From the NCBI GenBank assembly GCA_002104935.1, contig MCGT01000020.1:310001-374000 (forward strand): a DNA stretch of 64,000 nt, in the 5' to 3' direction. Under the pieces are notes generated by a model, which saw only the letters and a program-made list of their open reading frames with translations, searched no databases and was not told where the DNA came from. The position numbers and the translations under genes were made by a program. Origin of the DNA: Hesseltinella vesiculosa (lineage: Eukaryota; Mucoromycota; Mucoromycetes; Mucorales; Cunninghamellaceae). Below, one piece after another: positions 21,863 to 32,415 of this stretch; the first letter of the stretch is position 1, and each line of letters opens with the position of its first letter.

Positions 21863-22702
21863 ATGGAAACATTCATTGGACACATCAAGACCACCAAAGA
21901 TGCGTTGATTTTATTTGAAAGCTGCCGACTTGGCGAATTGCGACGAGTCAAGCGACGACTATGTTCTCGAGAGCGGAGCAAGATCAAGTCGGGTTCCATA
22001 TTTGCATTTGACGAGAGTGAATCAGGGATGTGCCGTTGGACAGATGGGCGCACCTGGTCACCAAGCAGGGTCCTGGGCAGCTTTTTAACCTACCGTGAGT
22101 TGGACACCAAGCGTCGTCCCAGGAAAGATGGCAAGGACAGCTGCTCTTACAAGCCCAACGGTCTCATCAAGCAAAGCTTCTCCATTTGCACGAGCAACAA
22201 TCAAAAAATGCACCTTATTTCTTATTATTCGAAAGCTGACATTGCACGTGGTCACCTGCGCACACCCTCTGAAGATCCTGCCTTTGCACACATCACCATC
22301 CCAAAGGGCATTTACCCAGAACTCAACCCGTTGGATACCAGCGGTGGTCACTCCGCAACGCTACATTTACTCATGAGCGCCACTTCCTCGGCCTCATCGC
22401 CACCTATCACCCCCACTACCTCAAAGCCATACTTTCCATCCACCGCCAAGCCTACCTCTCACCAACAACACCCGCCCTCTTTGTCATCCTCCCCTGTGTC
22501 CATTTGCTCCGACGACGACCTTTTCTCTCCAGCCTCCTCCTCCTCCTCCACGCCTAGTTCTCACACCATTTCACCGTCACCGTCACCTCAACATTACCTT
22601 CCTTCTCTAAACATGGCCAAAGCTCCCTTACCTCCTTTGTATATATTACAATCTGAAGATTATCGTCAACTGGCAGCTCTCAGACAGCAATTAAAGATCT
22701 AG
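21863..22702 (+). CDS. WOPR-domain (Gti1/Pac2) transcription factor
   Basis: DNA-binding regulator of the Wor1/Ryp1/Sge1/Pac2 family, which controls morphology and development in fungi. Start METFIGHIKTTKDALILFES at 21863. WOPRa block: CRLGELRRVKRRLCSRERSK, SGSIFAFDESESGMCRWTDG, RTWSPSRVLGSFLTYREL. WOPRb block: LIKQSFSI, KMHLISYYSKADIARGHLR, TPSEDPAF. After the domain (about residues 1-160) comes a Ser/Pro/Thr-rich low-complexity activation-type tail with SSSSSSTPSS and SPSPSPQHYL. Single exon, 279 residues. The frame is open upstream to 21794 but the METFIGHI start matches the family. The Pac2 and Wor1 subclasses cannot be separated by eye. Confidence 0.93.
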   Translation: METFIGHIKTTKDALILFESCRLGELRRVKRRLCSRERSKIKSGSIFAFDESESGMCRWTDGRTWSPSRVLGSFLTYRELDTKRRPRKDGKDSCSYKPNGLIKQSFSICTSNNQKMHLISYYSKADIARGHLRTPSEDPAFAHITIPKGIYPELNPLDTSGGHSATLHLLMSATSSASSPPITPTTSKPYFPSTAKPTSHQQHPPSLSSSPVSICSDDDLFSPASSSSSTPSSHTISPSPSPQHYLPSLNMAKAPLPPLYILQSEDYRQLAALRQQLKI

Positions 22703-25579
22703 AATGCCACTGTGATCTAGCTCCATTTTTTCATGCCCTCTCCCACTCTCTCCTCCTGTTTCCCCATGCATGGCCACTCGTTATTATGATTTATTATTGG
22801 TTTTTTTTTTCTGCTTATCATACCATCGTTTCTCGTATGATTCTCGGTCGTATTCCATGATATTGTAGCGTTCCATCCCCCCCCCATCTCTAAATGCCCC
22901 TCACATCACCCCCACCCTCATCCCTTTGCTTAGGTTTTTTTAAGCTTACCATGTATCCTTTTATTACGTTGCGTGCGTTTAGGGCATTTACCCCTTACAC
23001 TATGCCCATGGTCCCATGCCCGCCCATGCTCACAGTAACAGAAAAATTCCTTTCCTTTTTGATTAAGTTTGACCGCCATGTTTGTCTCCTTCCCGTCGCC
23101 CTGTACACACACCAAACACATTTTCGTTTCTCTTTTTTAATTTGTCCATGCTAAATCTCGCCCATTCTTTTTTTTATTATTGCCTTTGTCTTTGCCCAAC
23201 ATTGGGTTAGTTCTTATTTGCTATAAAAGAGTTTTATGGCTGGAACTCTCATTGTCGTGAGAATGAAACTTTTTTTTTCCTGGAATTGGTCGGTCGTCTT
23301 GTTTTGCTATTGTCAAATCATACGATCCATGCTCTGTGCCCCTGAAAACTAAACCTTATCCATTGCCTATGGCCGTTTCCGATATTTTATTGATCAAACA
23401 TACTCGTTGATCATCCTCAGCATCTTGAGCATTGCCATAAATTAAGCCCGGGCAGTGGACTGTTTTTTATTGAACAAAGTTCAATGTCACAAAATGATGG
23501 TGGGAAACGATATATTTCTTTTTCTACAATTTTCAATGGCAGTTCTGCCTTCAGGGACTTCTTCCGACACCAATGAGAAAAAATAAAAAAAAAAAAAAAA
23601 AACTCCTCCATATTTGGCCATGCCCTCGTGTCACCTTCTTTACAATGGCATTTCGTCCTTGATCCCTGAATTCGAATTTTTGAAACCTAAAAAGAGAAAA
23701 ATGAAAAACATCCCTCTCAGCATAGACGCGGGTCACTTGATTCATAGCACCAAGCGTTCTTGAAAGCCAAAAGCAGCATGGTGAGCTTGTCATGGGTTCT
23801 GGTAGCTATGTCTGCGTGCCTTGGAGATTGTTTAGCTCAGCAATAATCATGCTACCAAAGCACATAAAAAAAAATATTATTTTAAAAAATAAAAAAAACG
23901 CCACAGTGCTTTCGCCACGTTGTGGTATTTTACTCTCTTGTGGCCTTTCAGGAACCTCCTCAATCACACCTGTTCCTTCCGATATAACATACAAGAGTAA
24001 TCATGGTTGGCCATTTTTTGACGGCATGACGAATGAGCCTTTCCGATGACTGGATGGGCAAGTGTAGCGACTTTCTATTTTTAAGGAAAAAAAGAACCAC
24101 TGAAAACGCCCGATTGCTTTTCTTGACGTCATGATGAATGAAATCTCCAAAGCATATCTTACGGAATCTGGAGCTGAACTCAGAGGTGTCATGGGCTTTG
24201 CACATTTTCTTCAGCGATTCACAGCTTTGTGCTACATTTTTTTGTTACCCGCGCTGATAAAGTTCCTGTTGTGCCATCGTCATGTTATCGCTCCTCAGTG
24301 TCCACAAAGCTTAACATATATGCCCCATGTATCGGATCGTCTTGTTTGAATTCAGCAAGCTAAAAACAAAATAGGGAGGGCTCCACATTTCCGGAATCAG
24401 TCTGGACCTGGTGCAACCTGGGGGTCCTGCTACTTGCATAAATACCTCATGATGACTATGGCCACGGAGAAAAGCACGTCACCGTAAAGCGAAACACGAG
24501 AATCACAAGGTGGACTTGCAGTCAACACCACCGGAGCACAGTTTTATTCAAGAATGGAGGAAAGCTGAGTTTTCGATGGAGAAGGAGAAACACAGGAGTC
24601 ACGTTGTTTCAAGGAGTGAAACGTCAGCGTGAATATTCTATTCATCTGAATGCCGCCATTGAATAAGGTACAACCAGACGCATCATCGGCACCTGATCTT
24701 CCCAAGCATTGGGCCGATCCACAATATAAATTGCCAACTTTTTTTTTGTCCCAATCGTAAGGTACAGCCAACAGCATTTCATTTCGACCCAAAGCTTAAT
24801 TTAGACCAACGGATGAGATTCATGCACGCCATTTTCACAGCCGTGAAACCCCTAGGCAAGATTAGGCTGACAGGTTTGAAAAACAAACCGAAGCTACATT
24901 GAAACTGGAAACTCGAAATACGCGGCTCTTGCGCGTCATGTCTGCACTCAGCATTCATCAGGAAAATTCAGTAGGAACTATAGCGGAGAACCAATGAACT
25001 TTGGCTCTCTTTTTCTTATTTTGCCAGTGATGGAGCGGTTCCGTAACTGCGCACAACGTCGGATGTATGCTTTGGACCTCGGTATTTTTTTTTTGTACCT
25101 TCCATGTGCGGACATAGCGATTCAACAGAATAATAAAGTTAATGCGCATAAGCTGAGATGGGGGCTTTTTTTTTTTTTTGCTCATGGGGCCCAAGACTTT
25201 GCAGGCACGGGTACTGGAGTTTGAAAATCTCATCAAATTTGGTTACACTGCTCTCTGCAGCGCTTCAAACATGCAAAAGCATGCAATGATCAACAGCCTT
25301 TTATGCAAAAAAAAAGAAGAAAAAAAAGTGGGCAATTAGAAAGGTCTTGGAGACGAGGCTGCAGCTGGACTTGAAATCGTCCAATAAAATGCATCTTTTC
25401 GTTGACTTCGCCCAGATGCAAAAAAAAAAAAAATAAGAGGGGAGGCTCATCCTTTTTCTGTTTGCTTTACAGTCTTTCTTTTTTTAATGTCGCATTGTCT
25501 GGTGTTGAGTCGCCTCCCGGAGTTACAAATTGCTGGGTAAGTTTAGTATGCGATGACGAACTGAACCATACTTCCTTGA
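22703..25579. other. 2.9 kb with no firmly supported gene
   Basis: AT-rich, with C-rich patches after the WOPR gene (22876-22886) and poly(A) at 23587-23601. Two - strand frames, 24544-24792 and 24958-25236, could be exons of one unidentified - strand gene, since a TTTATT (reverse AATAAA) lies at about 24542. Their peptides match nothing I recognise. A + strand frame at 24131-24349 is hydrophobic but lacks support. The region may be decayed transposon sequence. Confidence 0.4.
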
Positions 25580-25745
25580 TATGACAATGGAGCAAAAATT
25601 CGCTTCCGTCTTTCAATTGTTGATGGGGAACGACACCGCCAACAAGAAGAATGTGACAGAGAATGACGGCAAGGCCTCGAAGCAGCTTTTACGAGCAGCC
25701 TATGATCCTCCAAGAAGTAACTCGCTGGGGTCTAGAAAAGACAAC
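25580..25745 (+). pseudogene. Fanzor fragment (central domain only)
   Basis: The peptide QKFASVFQLLMGNDTANKKN followed by KQLLRAAYDPPRSN aligns by eye with FFTSVFQLLMGKAVTNTR and FRTEYGPPGNQP in the Fanzor copy 1 kb downstream. It is a fragment with no knuckle or RuvC part around it. Frame stays open to 25859 but similarity fades after about 25745. Best read as a decayed remnant of an older insertion of the same family. Confidence 0.55.
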
Positions 25746-26219
25746 AGGTTAAAAAAAGAGACATGGGGTCAAACGAAAAGAATTAAACAATTAGTTGAAA
25801 ATAAGAGGAGGGTGACAAGTACTTTTACAGTAGGAGTGAACGAAAGGACTAAGATATGAACAAGGAACGTAAAGAGGATATAGAAAAAGCGTCTTTGCTG
25901 AACTAAAATAGCTACTGAATAAAAACCATCTGATTACCAATGCTGTACGCGTGTAGCTGGCTGCTTTACTTTTTTTCTCACTCCGATGTTCCTTTCTATA
26001 TTTTTCTTTTTCACTTTTCATTCATCCCTTTTTCCCAAGCTTTCAAGATTTGTTTGAAATGACGATTGAAACGCACAACTTTAAACAAAGAATGTTTAGG
26101 AAAAGAAGGATAAGACTAGAACTTCAAGAAGCAAGCGAAGCGCAAAGCGCAACGCGTAAGCTATTCAAGATAAACAATACAAAGATCTGATTCACATGAG
26201 GTTGTCTAGATTCAGGATC

Positions 26220-29200
26220 AAAACGTCAAAGAACAGGAAGATCAAGAAGCACTGTAAAACGAAAGCAAAGTGCTGACGAAAAGAAAGCCAAGCAAGATGC
26301 CAGAGCTGAGTTTTCCGCCCATCTTCCAAAATTTGGCGACCAACGACCCTGTCCAACATGTATGAAAGAAGTGGATAGACTGGAAAAGCTAGGTGATGAA
26401 GCCTCCTTGGCAGCCGCCGAAATCCGACGCCGGACCGCACAAACGCATTCCAGAGCCTCCAGCCACCGCTGCCCCTCGCACAAGTCCACCAAACGTGTGT
26501 TGACAAAGAGAAAGCTTGGCGGGACCACGCGCCAGCACACTCTGAAGCATGGTCTTGCAAATCTCATAAAGCATCCAGCCAATGATGCCCTTGACTCCAC
26601 CGCGCCATCTACGTTCATCTCTGCCGTCAGGTCGCTGGCGTCTCACAACCGAGACATCGTCATCCTCTCACACTTGTTCCTTCGCCATTTTGTGACGACA
26701 CTGTTGCGTCGACCAAATGATAGCCTCCCACCTGCCTTGTTCGACCAAGTTTTCTTCACCTCTGTCTTCCAGCTGCTAATGGGAAAAGCTGTGACGAACA
26801 CAAGAACCTTGTCGCAAGAATTACGGGCAGACCTGACCTCGGCATTTGCTACATTTCGCACAGAGTATGGTCCACCTGGAAACCAGCCATGGTGCCCACC
26901 CGTCGGGTCCCCTGTTGGCCGTCGCCCAGTGACGTTTTCCGGTGCACTCTCATCGACAGCTATGCAATGCGCAAAGGATTGGAAGAACCATATTGTGGAA
27001 GGAATGTCACAATGTCTTGTGACTTTCATGTCAGCAAAGCTACTGCGTTTTAGTCCCAGTAATGACGTTTTATAGTGGAGGCAGAAAAAGAAAACGCGGT
27101 TCTGATTTTTTTTTTGTGAGCAGGAACTGAAAAGTGGACAGGCCCGAGCTTATGCTTTATACATCTATGATCGCATTGCCCAAGACCCAAAATTCGAACC
27201 CGAATTACCTGACTATGCCTCAATGGATTCACGTTTGAAGGAAAAAGTCCAAAGCAAATTTAACCTGATCATCAATGACTGCCATGCGCTACTGGAGCCG
27301 GCCATTCGGCAAATTCAAGAAGATCTACGAGAACGGCAAGCGCTGGCCGAAGAGCGCCAACGAAAGCAAACGTTTGAGCAAGCAAGCTGGGAAGCTACTG
27401 CATCCACCCAACCTGCCACAGCCTCCTCCTCGCACAACACGCCTACTGCCCCTTGGATCCCGCTTGAACCGGTGGCGTCTGATGATCTAGACGGTGATGA
27501 CGACATGATGTCCCTTGATACAGCATTGTCAGTCTCAGCAACAATCCGATTTGGTGGCTTGAACTTGCAATCTGTAGCTGCTTCTGACTCTGATGTTAGT
27601 AGCAATGCTGGCAGTGCCCCGGACGACCAACCTGCCCTCTGCATTGCTGATGGTGACAACAATGTTATGCTGACGACTGCCACGTATGCTGGATGGCCAC
27701 ATTTATTTTTACCCGTCATGGCAAAGATATTAGGCACGCTTGAGATGTGGAACTAAGCCGACGAAGAGCAGCCAGCAAACAACCAGAAGGAAGCATCGCT
27801 CAGTTGGGTACGGCATGAATTATCACAAATACCTGGTTGGGCAAAACTTGGACACCAGAAACGAACGCGACTTGTCTCGGCCATTGCAAAGTTAATCAAC
27901 AGCCAGTCGGCCCGTTTTGATGCCAACAAACTCCCGCCTGCTTTTGACGCCAATTCTCGTACCATGGTGAAAGACACTGTGGAAACTGCAAAGCAGCAAT
28001 TGGCCCAAGACTGCTTCAAGCCGCCCGCTTGCCTCTTCAGTCCCCCGTGCCGCATGTTTGCCTTGCTTCCTGTTCCTAGCTTCCGACTTCGCTATGTCCG
28101 CATCAACGCTTCCACAATGGGGACCCTTTTGCATCATTTTGGCCTCCACCACCTGCTTCCACAGTCATCGTCAAGCAATGAAAACCAGCCTGGAGCTCTT
28201 GACGCTCCTCACAAGAACTTCGGCCTGCTTGACATGACAAAGTTTAAAAAGTAAGTAGGGGTGGGAAGGGAAAGATGGTACTCATTCTTAATTCTTCTAT
28301 TTAGCCAAGGGGTGTTCGAAGACTCTCTGATGTCTGACGGGTGCACAGTCTCAGCAACATTTAAAAAACTGAAGCCTGTTAATCAAGAAGCGCCCCTCAC
28401 TTTGGAAGATATCGATACCGACGACCTGTCTGAGTGCAGAGTATGAGGTGTTGACCCTGGTGTTGGACAAGTATACGTTGCTGTTGACGGTTCCGATACA
28501 TCGATCTACGACAATGAAGGAGCTATAGCCTCTGACCCCCGGCACGAAATACGCCGCTACTCCTCCAAGGAATACTTCCACGACGCAGGCTTCCACAGGA
28601 CCAACCAACGGATCCGTGACCTCAAGTCTCAGCATGGCATCGACACCTTGGAAAGCGCGATCCCCTCCCCCTGCACCATGGACCTATCAAAGTTGGATCT
28701 GTATACGAAGGCTGTCCTGGAACGAGCTCAGCTACTGAAAGATTTTTACGCTGAACATCTGCCACCTCTTCGATTCCTGAACTACAGAGGCCGCCAGAAA
28801 GCTGATGGGGAACTCGTCAATATCTTCTTGACGGGCGGTAACAAGTATGGACGACAGAGCGACCGCGAACTGGTAGATCTTACTGTGCCAGAAGGAAATG
28901 TGTCAATGCAATCTCCTCAAGAAGAGCAAGTTGATATGGACGCCTATGAGCATGATGGCCCACATGCTACTGCTACGTCAGAATCCGCACCCCCTTTGGC
29001 CTTGTCACCTGTCCTCTCCGCTCCACTGCATGCAACATCACAACCAAGCGTGGGCACCAACCCAACAAGTCGCGCCACTGCCAGTGCCACTGCACATGGC
29101 GCTATCGCTATCGCTATTGCGGAAGGCTACGCCCCTTCGATCAGAATTTCTATCGATAATCCCCAGCCCCAAGAGCCAATGCAAACCGGGACCCGAGCGA

Positions 29201-30179
29201 CAACAACCTTGCAGCAAGTTACTCCTGCGATGCCATTGATCTCTACCCAGCCTTCAGTCCAAATGGGCCGTGGAAGTGCCACTAGCATTGCAGCTTCACA
29301 AAACGCGATTGCCATTGCCATTGCTGGCAACCGTGCTCCCTCGATCAACATATCCTCTGGTAGCAGCACGTCACAAGTCTCTTTACCGATTGAAAATGAC
29401 AATCCTTCGGTGTCAATCATTGGCACGTCTTCTGAGCCCAGTGTTGCTGTAGATGTGGGTGACACTGCATTCGCCTTGGCCTCGACCTCACCGCTGTTCT
29501 TACAGTCAATGATCGATTCGTCCTCCCGCCGGCGTAGCGAAACTGCTCCAAGCCCAGGTGCACCTCAGAGTTTCGCAAATGATCCTGATGTCTTGACCAA
29601 CGTGAATACCCCACCACCCCTTCCTCGGTATGTTTTGATGTAGTGCAGCCTTGAACGATAACTGATATATTTTATAGACAAAAATGGAGGAAGCAGGAAT
29701 TTGTTGCAACACCAAAGAGCAAGGTAACCCTGGTTTGCTTGGGTGATGGCAAATTTGGTCGTCGTTCGTTTCGAGGCCATCCCAGCGGCCTGGCCGCCCG
29801 CTTGAAGAAGCTGCTCCAAAGAGCAGATCGAGAAGATCGACTGGTGTTGTTGTCCACGGACGAAAAGTGGACATCTCAAGTGTGCAGCAAGTGTGGCCGT
29901 CAAGGTTGCAAGCCCATTGAAATTGCTGGATCAAACCTGCACTCTGTCACTGTGTGCCAACACTGTGGACAGATGTGGCAGCGCGACTGCAATGCTGCGA
30001 GGAACATCCTGTCTGTTGCGCGTCTTGCCATCGAAGGTGCCTCCCGTCCCCAAGTCCTTTCTCAGAAGGTAACCGATCAAGACGGTGACGTCCAAGGTGC
30101 ACCCAATGACCCCGACCCGATGGACAACCCTCCTCCTACCGCTTCCCCCATTGTACATAATGAAAATGTACAAGTTTAG
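26220..30179 (+). pseudogene. Fanzor (eukaryotic TnpB-like nuclease), nonsense-mutated copy A
   Basis: Long homologous reading in several exons. A basic N-terminus leads to the zinc knuckle RPCPTCMKEVD...HSRASSHRCPSHKS (about 26345-26485), the helical domain with FFTSVFQLLMGKAVTNTRTL, an intron near 27062-27123, and further helical sequence. FALLPVPSFRLRYVRINAST and an intron at 28252-28305 follow. The RuvC-I block is GVDPGVGQVYVAVDG (Asp codon 28453-28455). After FLNYRGRQKADGELVNIFL comes a low-complexity insert of more than 250 residues, then LVCLGDGKFGRRSFRGH, STDEKWTSQVCSKCG, a second CQHC pair, and QRDCNAARNIL carrying the last catalytic Asp. Two in-frame stops break it: TAA at 27754-27756 and TGA at 28444-28446, directly before RuvC-I. 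Homology of the frames on both sides of each stop is clear. RNA-guided DNA cleavage is the family activity; this copy looks dead. Confidence 0.82.
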
Positions 30180-30780
30180 GGCTTTCCCGTAAGTGTGTGT
30201 GTTCTTTTTTTTGGACGAACGACTCACCATCCTCTCACTCTTTTCTCCACCTATCTGGTGCTATCCCATTACTTGGTGAGTGCAATATCTAATTGGCCGT
30301 CCTTTCTAAGCTGACTCGGTTTATTCCTTCTTTTGTAGCCCCCTGTACACTTTTCGCTTTTTTGAATTGTGTCTTTCTTTTTGGAAATACAGTACTATGT
30401 ATACCAGATCATCAAACGAGTGGCATATGTGTTCAGTCGTGCATTTCATTCCAAAAGTATAAAAGGCGTCTTCCACCCGCTTTCCTGATTGCAAGACCCA
30501 TTTTTTCGTGCCACCCATTTGACAGCTGCCAGGTATTATTTGAGCTATGAATAAATACAGGTGAACCAATCAGACGAATTTCTAAATCATTTTCATGTGC
30601 GCTAGAAAGTAAAATCAAAGGCGCGAAAAACCAAACTCAATGCAAATGCATGATAGCCAGCTTTCCAGCCTTCCATCTGCTATCTGTGAGAGCTTCAGTT
30701 TTACCTGAAGTTTATTTCTCACCATTTTGTGCTGGCATGCAAAAATTGGGGTGAATTTACTTTGAGCTTTTTTGTACTGT
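30180..30780. other. Downstream flank of Fanzor copy A
   Basis: Non-coding on present evidence. In related systems the guide (omega) RNA is encoded at or beyond the 3' end of the nuclease gene, so this is where a guide RNA would be sought. No stem-loop was confidently found by eye. Confidence 0.3.
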
Positions 30781-31516
30781 GATTTTTGATCAGATCGCCT
30801 GGCGGTCCCCTGGCGAAAATGGCCGATTTTTCATGTTTTTAAGCTGAGGAAGCGGATGTGTCAAAACGAACTTGATCAAAAGTTGGCTTAGCAACCTTCA
30901 CCAATCGACATGATTTTTTCAGTATCATTATCATTCATGAATTTACATATTCTCCAAAACTCTCGTAATGATTGAATTACTCAAAAGTGCTGTGTAGCGT
31001 TGCTTTTTTTTTTTCAAAGTGAGGAAAAAAAAGTAGATCACCATATTCAGTCTCCGCACAGCTCCTTCGATTTCTGGCTGGTGCCAACCTTCTCCAAGAC
31101 AATCCAAAAATCCAAAATACCGACTTTATGAATAAACACCATCAGTGCCATAATCATGCCGTACTTGGTGGCGCGATCCAACTTGTACAAGAGAACATCT
31201 ATTTTCCCTGATCATCAATCTTCCACCTGCATGCAAGCCCAGGAATCGAAGGCTCTGTGCGGAGACTGAATAGGGAACCTACTTTTTTGTCCTCACTTTG
31301 AAAAAAAAAAAAAAAAGCATCGCTACACAGCACTTTTGAGTGGTTTGATCGTTGTGACATTTTGAGAGAGTGTGCAAATTTATGAATGATGATGGTATGA
31401 AAAAAATCAGATCGATTGGTGAAGGGTGCTCAGCCAACTTTTGACAAGTTTCGTTCTGACACATTCGATTCCTCAGCTAAAAAACATGAAAAATCGGCCA
31501 TTTTCGCCAGGGGACC
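30780..31516. mobile_element. Foldback element, copy 2
   Basis: The left arm at about 30804-31090 and right arm at about 31233-31516 are reverse complements (left CCTGGCGAAAATGGCCGATT, right AATCGGCCATTTTCGCCAGG). They carry the same markers as copy 1: CAGTCTCCGCACAG, CAGCACTTTTGAG, and a T/A run in each arm. The loop is about 140 bp and contains GTACTTGGTGGCGCGATCCAACTTG, related to the copy 1 loop in shortened form. The outer segment TGATTTTTGATCAGATCGC is present left of the arm in both copies but missing to the right of copy 2, so the right end is probably truncated. Confidence 0.78.
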
Positions 31517-32415
31517 CTCTTTTGCAATTGTTTAAAAAAAAGAAAATGTTCTGCAGTACTTTCTAGCTAATGAAACAAGGTAGAATGTTGCATGGGATCA
31601 TGTTTTCATAAAATCTATTGCTAGTGAAAAAATCGTGCCGACCGGTGATGGTTTCCCCGCCAACATGGCACCAACACATTTACGATAGACGAAAAAAAAA
31701 AAAAAAAGAAGCCCTTGGCCCACCCTATTTCAATACCCGCTTCCGCCAAAATGTGAGCATACAGTGAACTTTTTGTTCTATTTTTCTACTTCTCTTCTTT
31801 GGTTTCTACCTGTCCTCTTTCGTCCCCTTTCGCCCTTTGTAGTTACCCTGCCTACTGCTCACTTTATTTTTTTTTATTTCATTTGATTGCCTTTCCACCC
31901 CCCCCACCACTCTCTCTCCATAAGATCATGATCTCAGTGACCAACGCACACCTCAACTTCAGCAAAATCACCGCGAACAGGAAATTTATTTTGTTCAGAT
32001 GGCTATTTCGGTATGAAACGGATGATGATGATGTACAAATGAAACCGGGGCATGCGCTGTTTACGGGGGTTATGATGAGAGATCCAATCTCAAGTAGGGC
32101 GAGTCTGGCCAAACCTCAATATTAATGTGGAGAGGCACTCACAAGCTTGCATTCTGATTTGCTTGTTTTTATTTGAATAGAAAGTCTAGTTGAGGGTTAC
32201 CCAACCCTCCAACAGCGAGAATGAATGACTACACTGGTACTGTAGATTACAAGAAAATCCAGGGCGGAGAAAATGTTCTGTCATGTTTCAACGGCACAAA
32301 CTGAGCATGGGGTCGGCTTGATTTGCATGTTTCACAATGGCCTCCGCTCTAGCCAAAAAAAGAAAAAAAGCGAAAGTCCACTTTTTTTTTTCTTTTCCTT
32401 TGACTTTCTATCATC
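31517..32415. other. Intergenic, promoter side of the BAG gene
   Basis: Contains an A15 run at about 31691 and a C-rich patch at about 31899. The + strand frame 31799-32125 has no recognisable domain and is not called. Confidence 0.45.

Noticed and set aside
26226..27029. Several long - strand ORFs over Fanzor copy A
   Set aside because: The + strand shows knuckle and family motifs in conserved order; the - strand peptides have no matching motifs and no splice structure.
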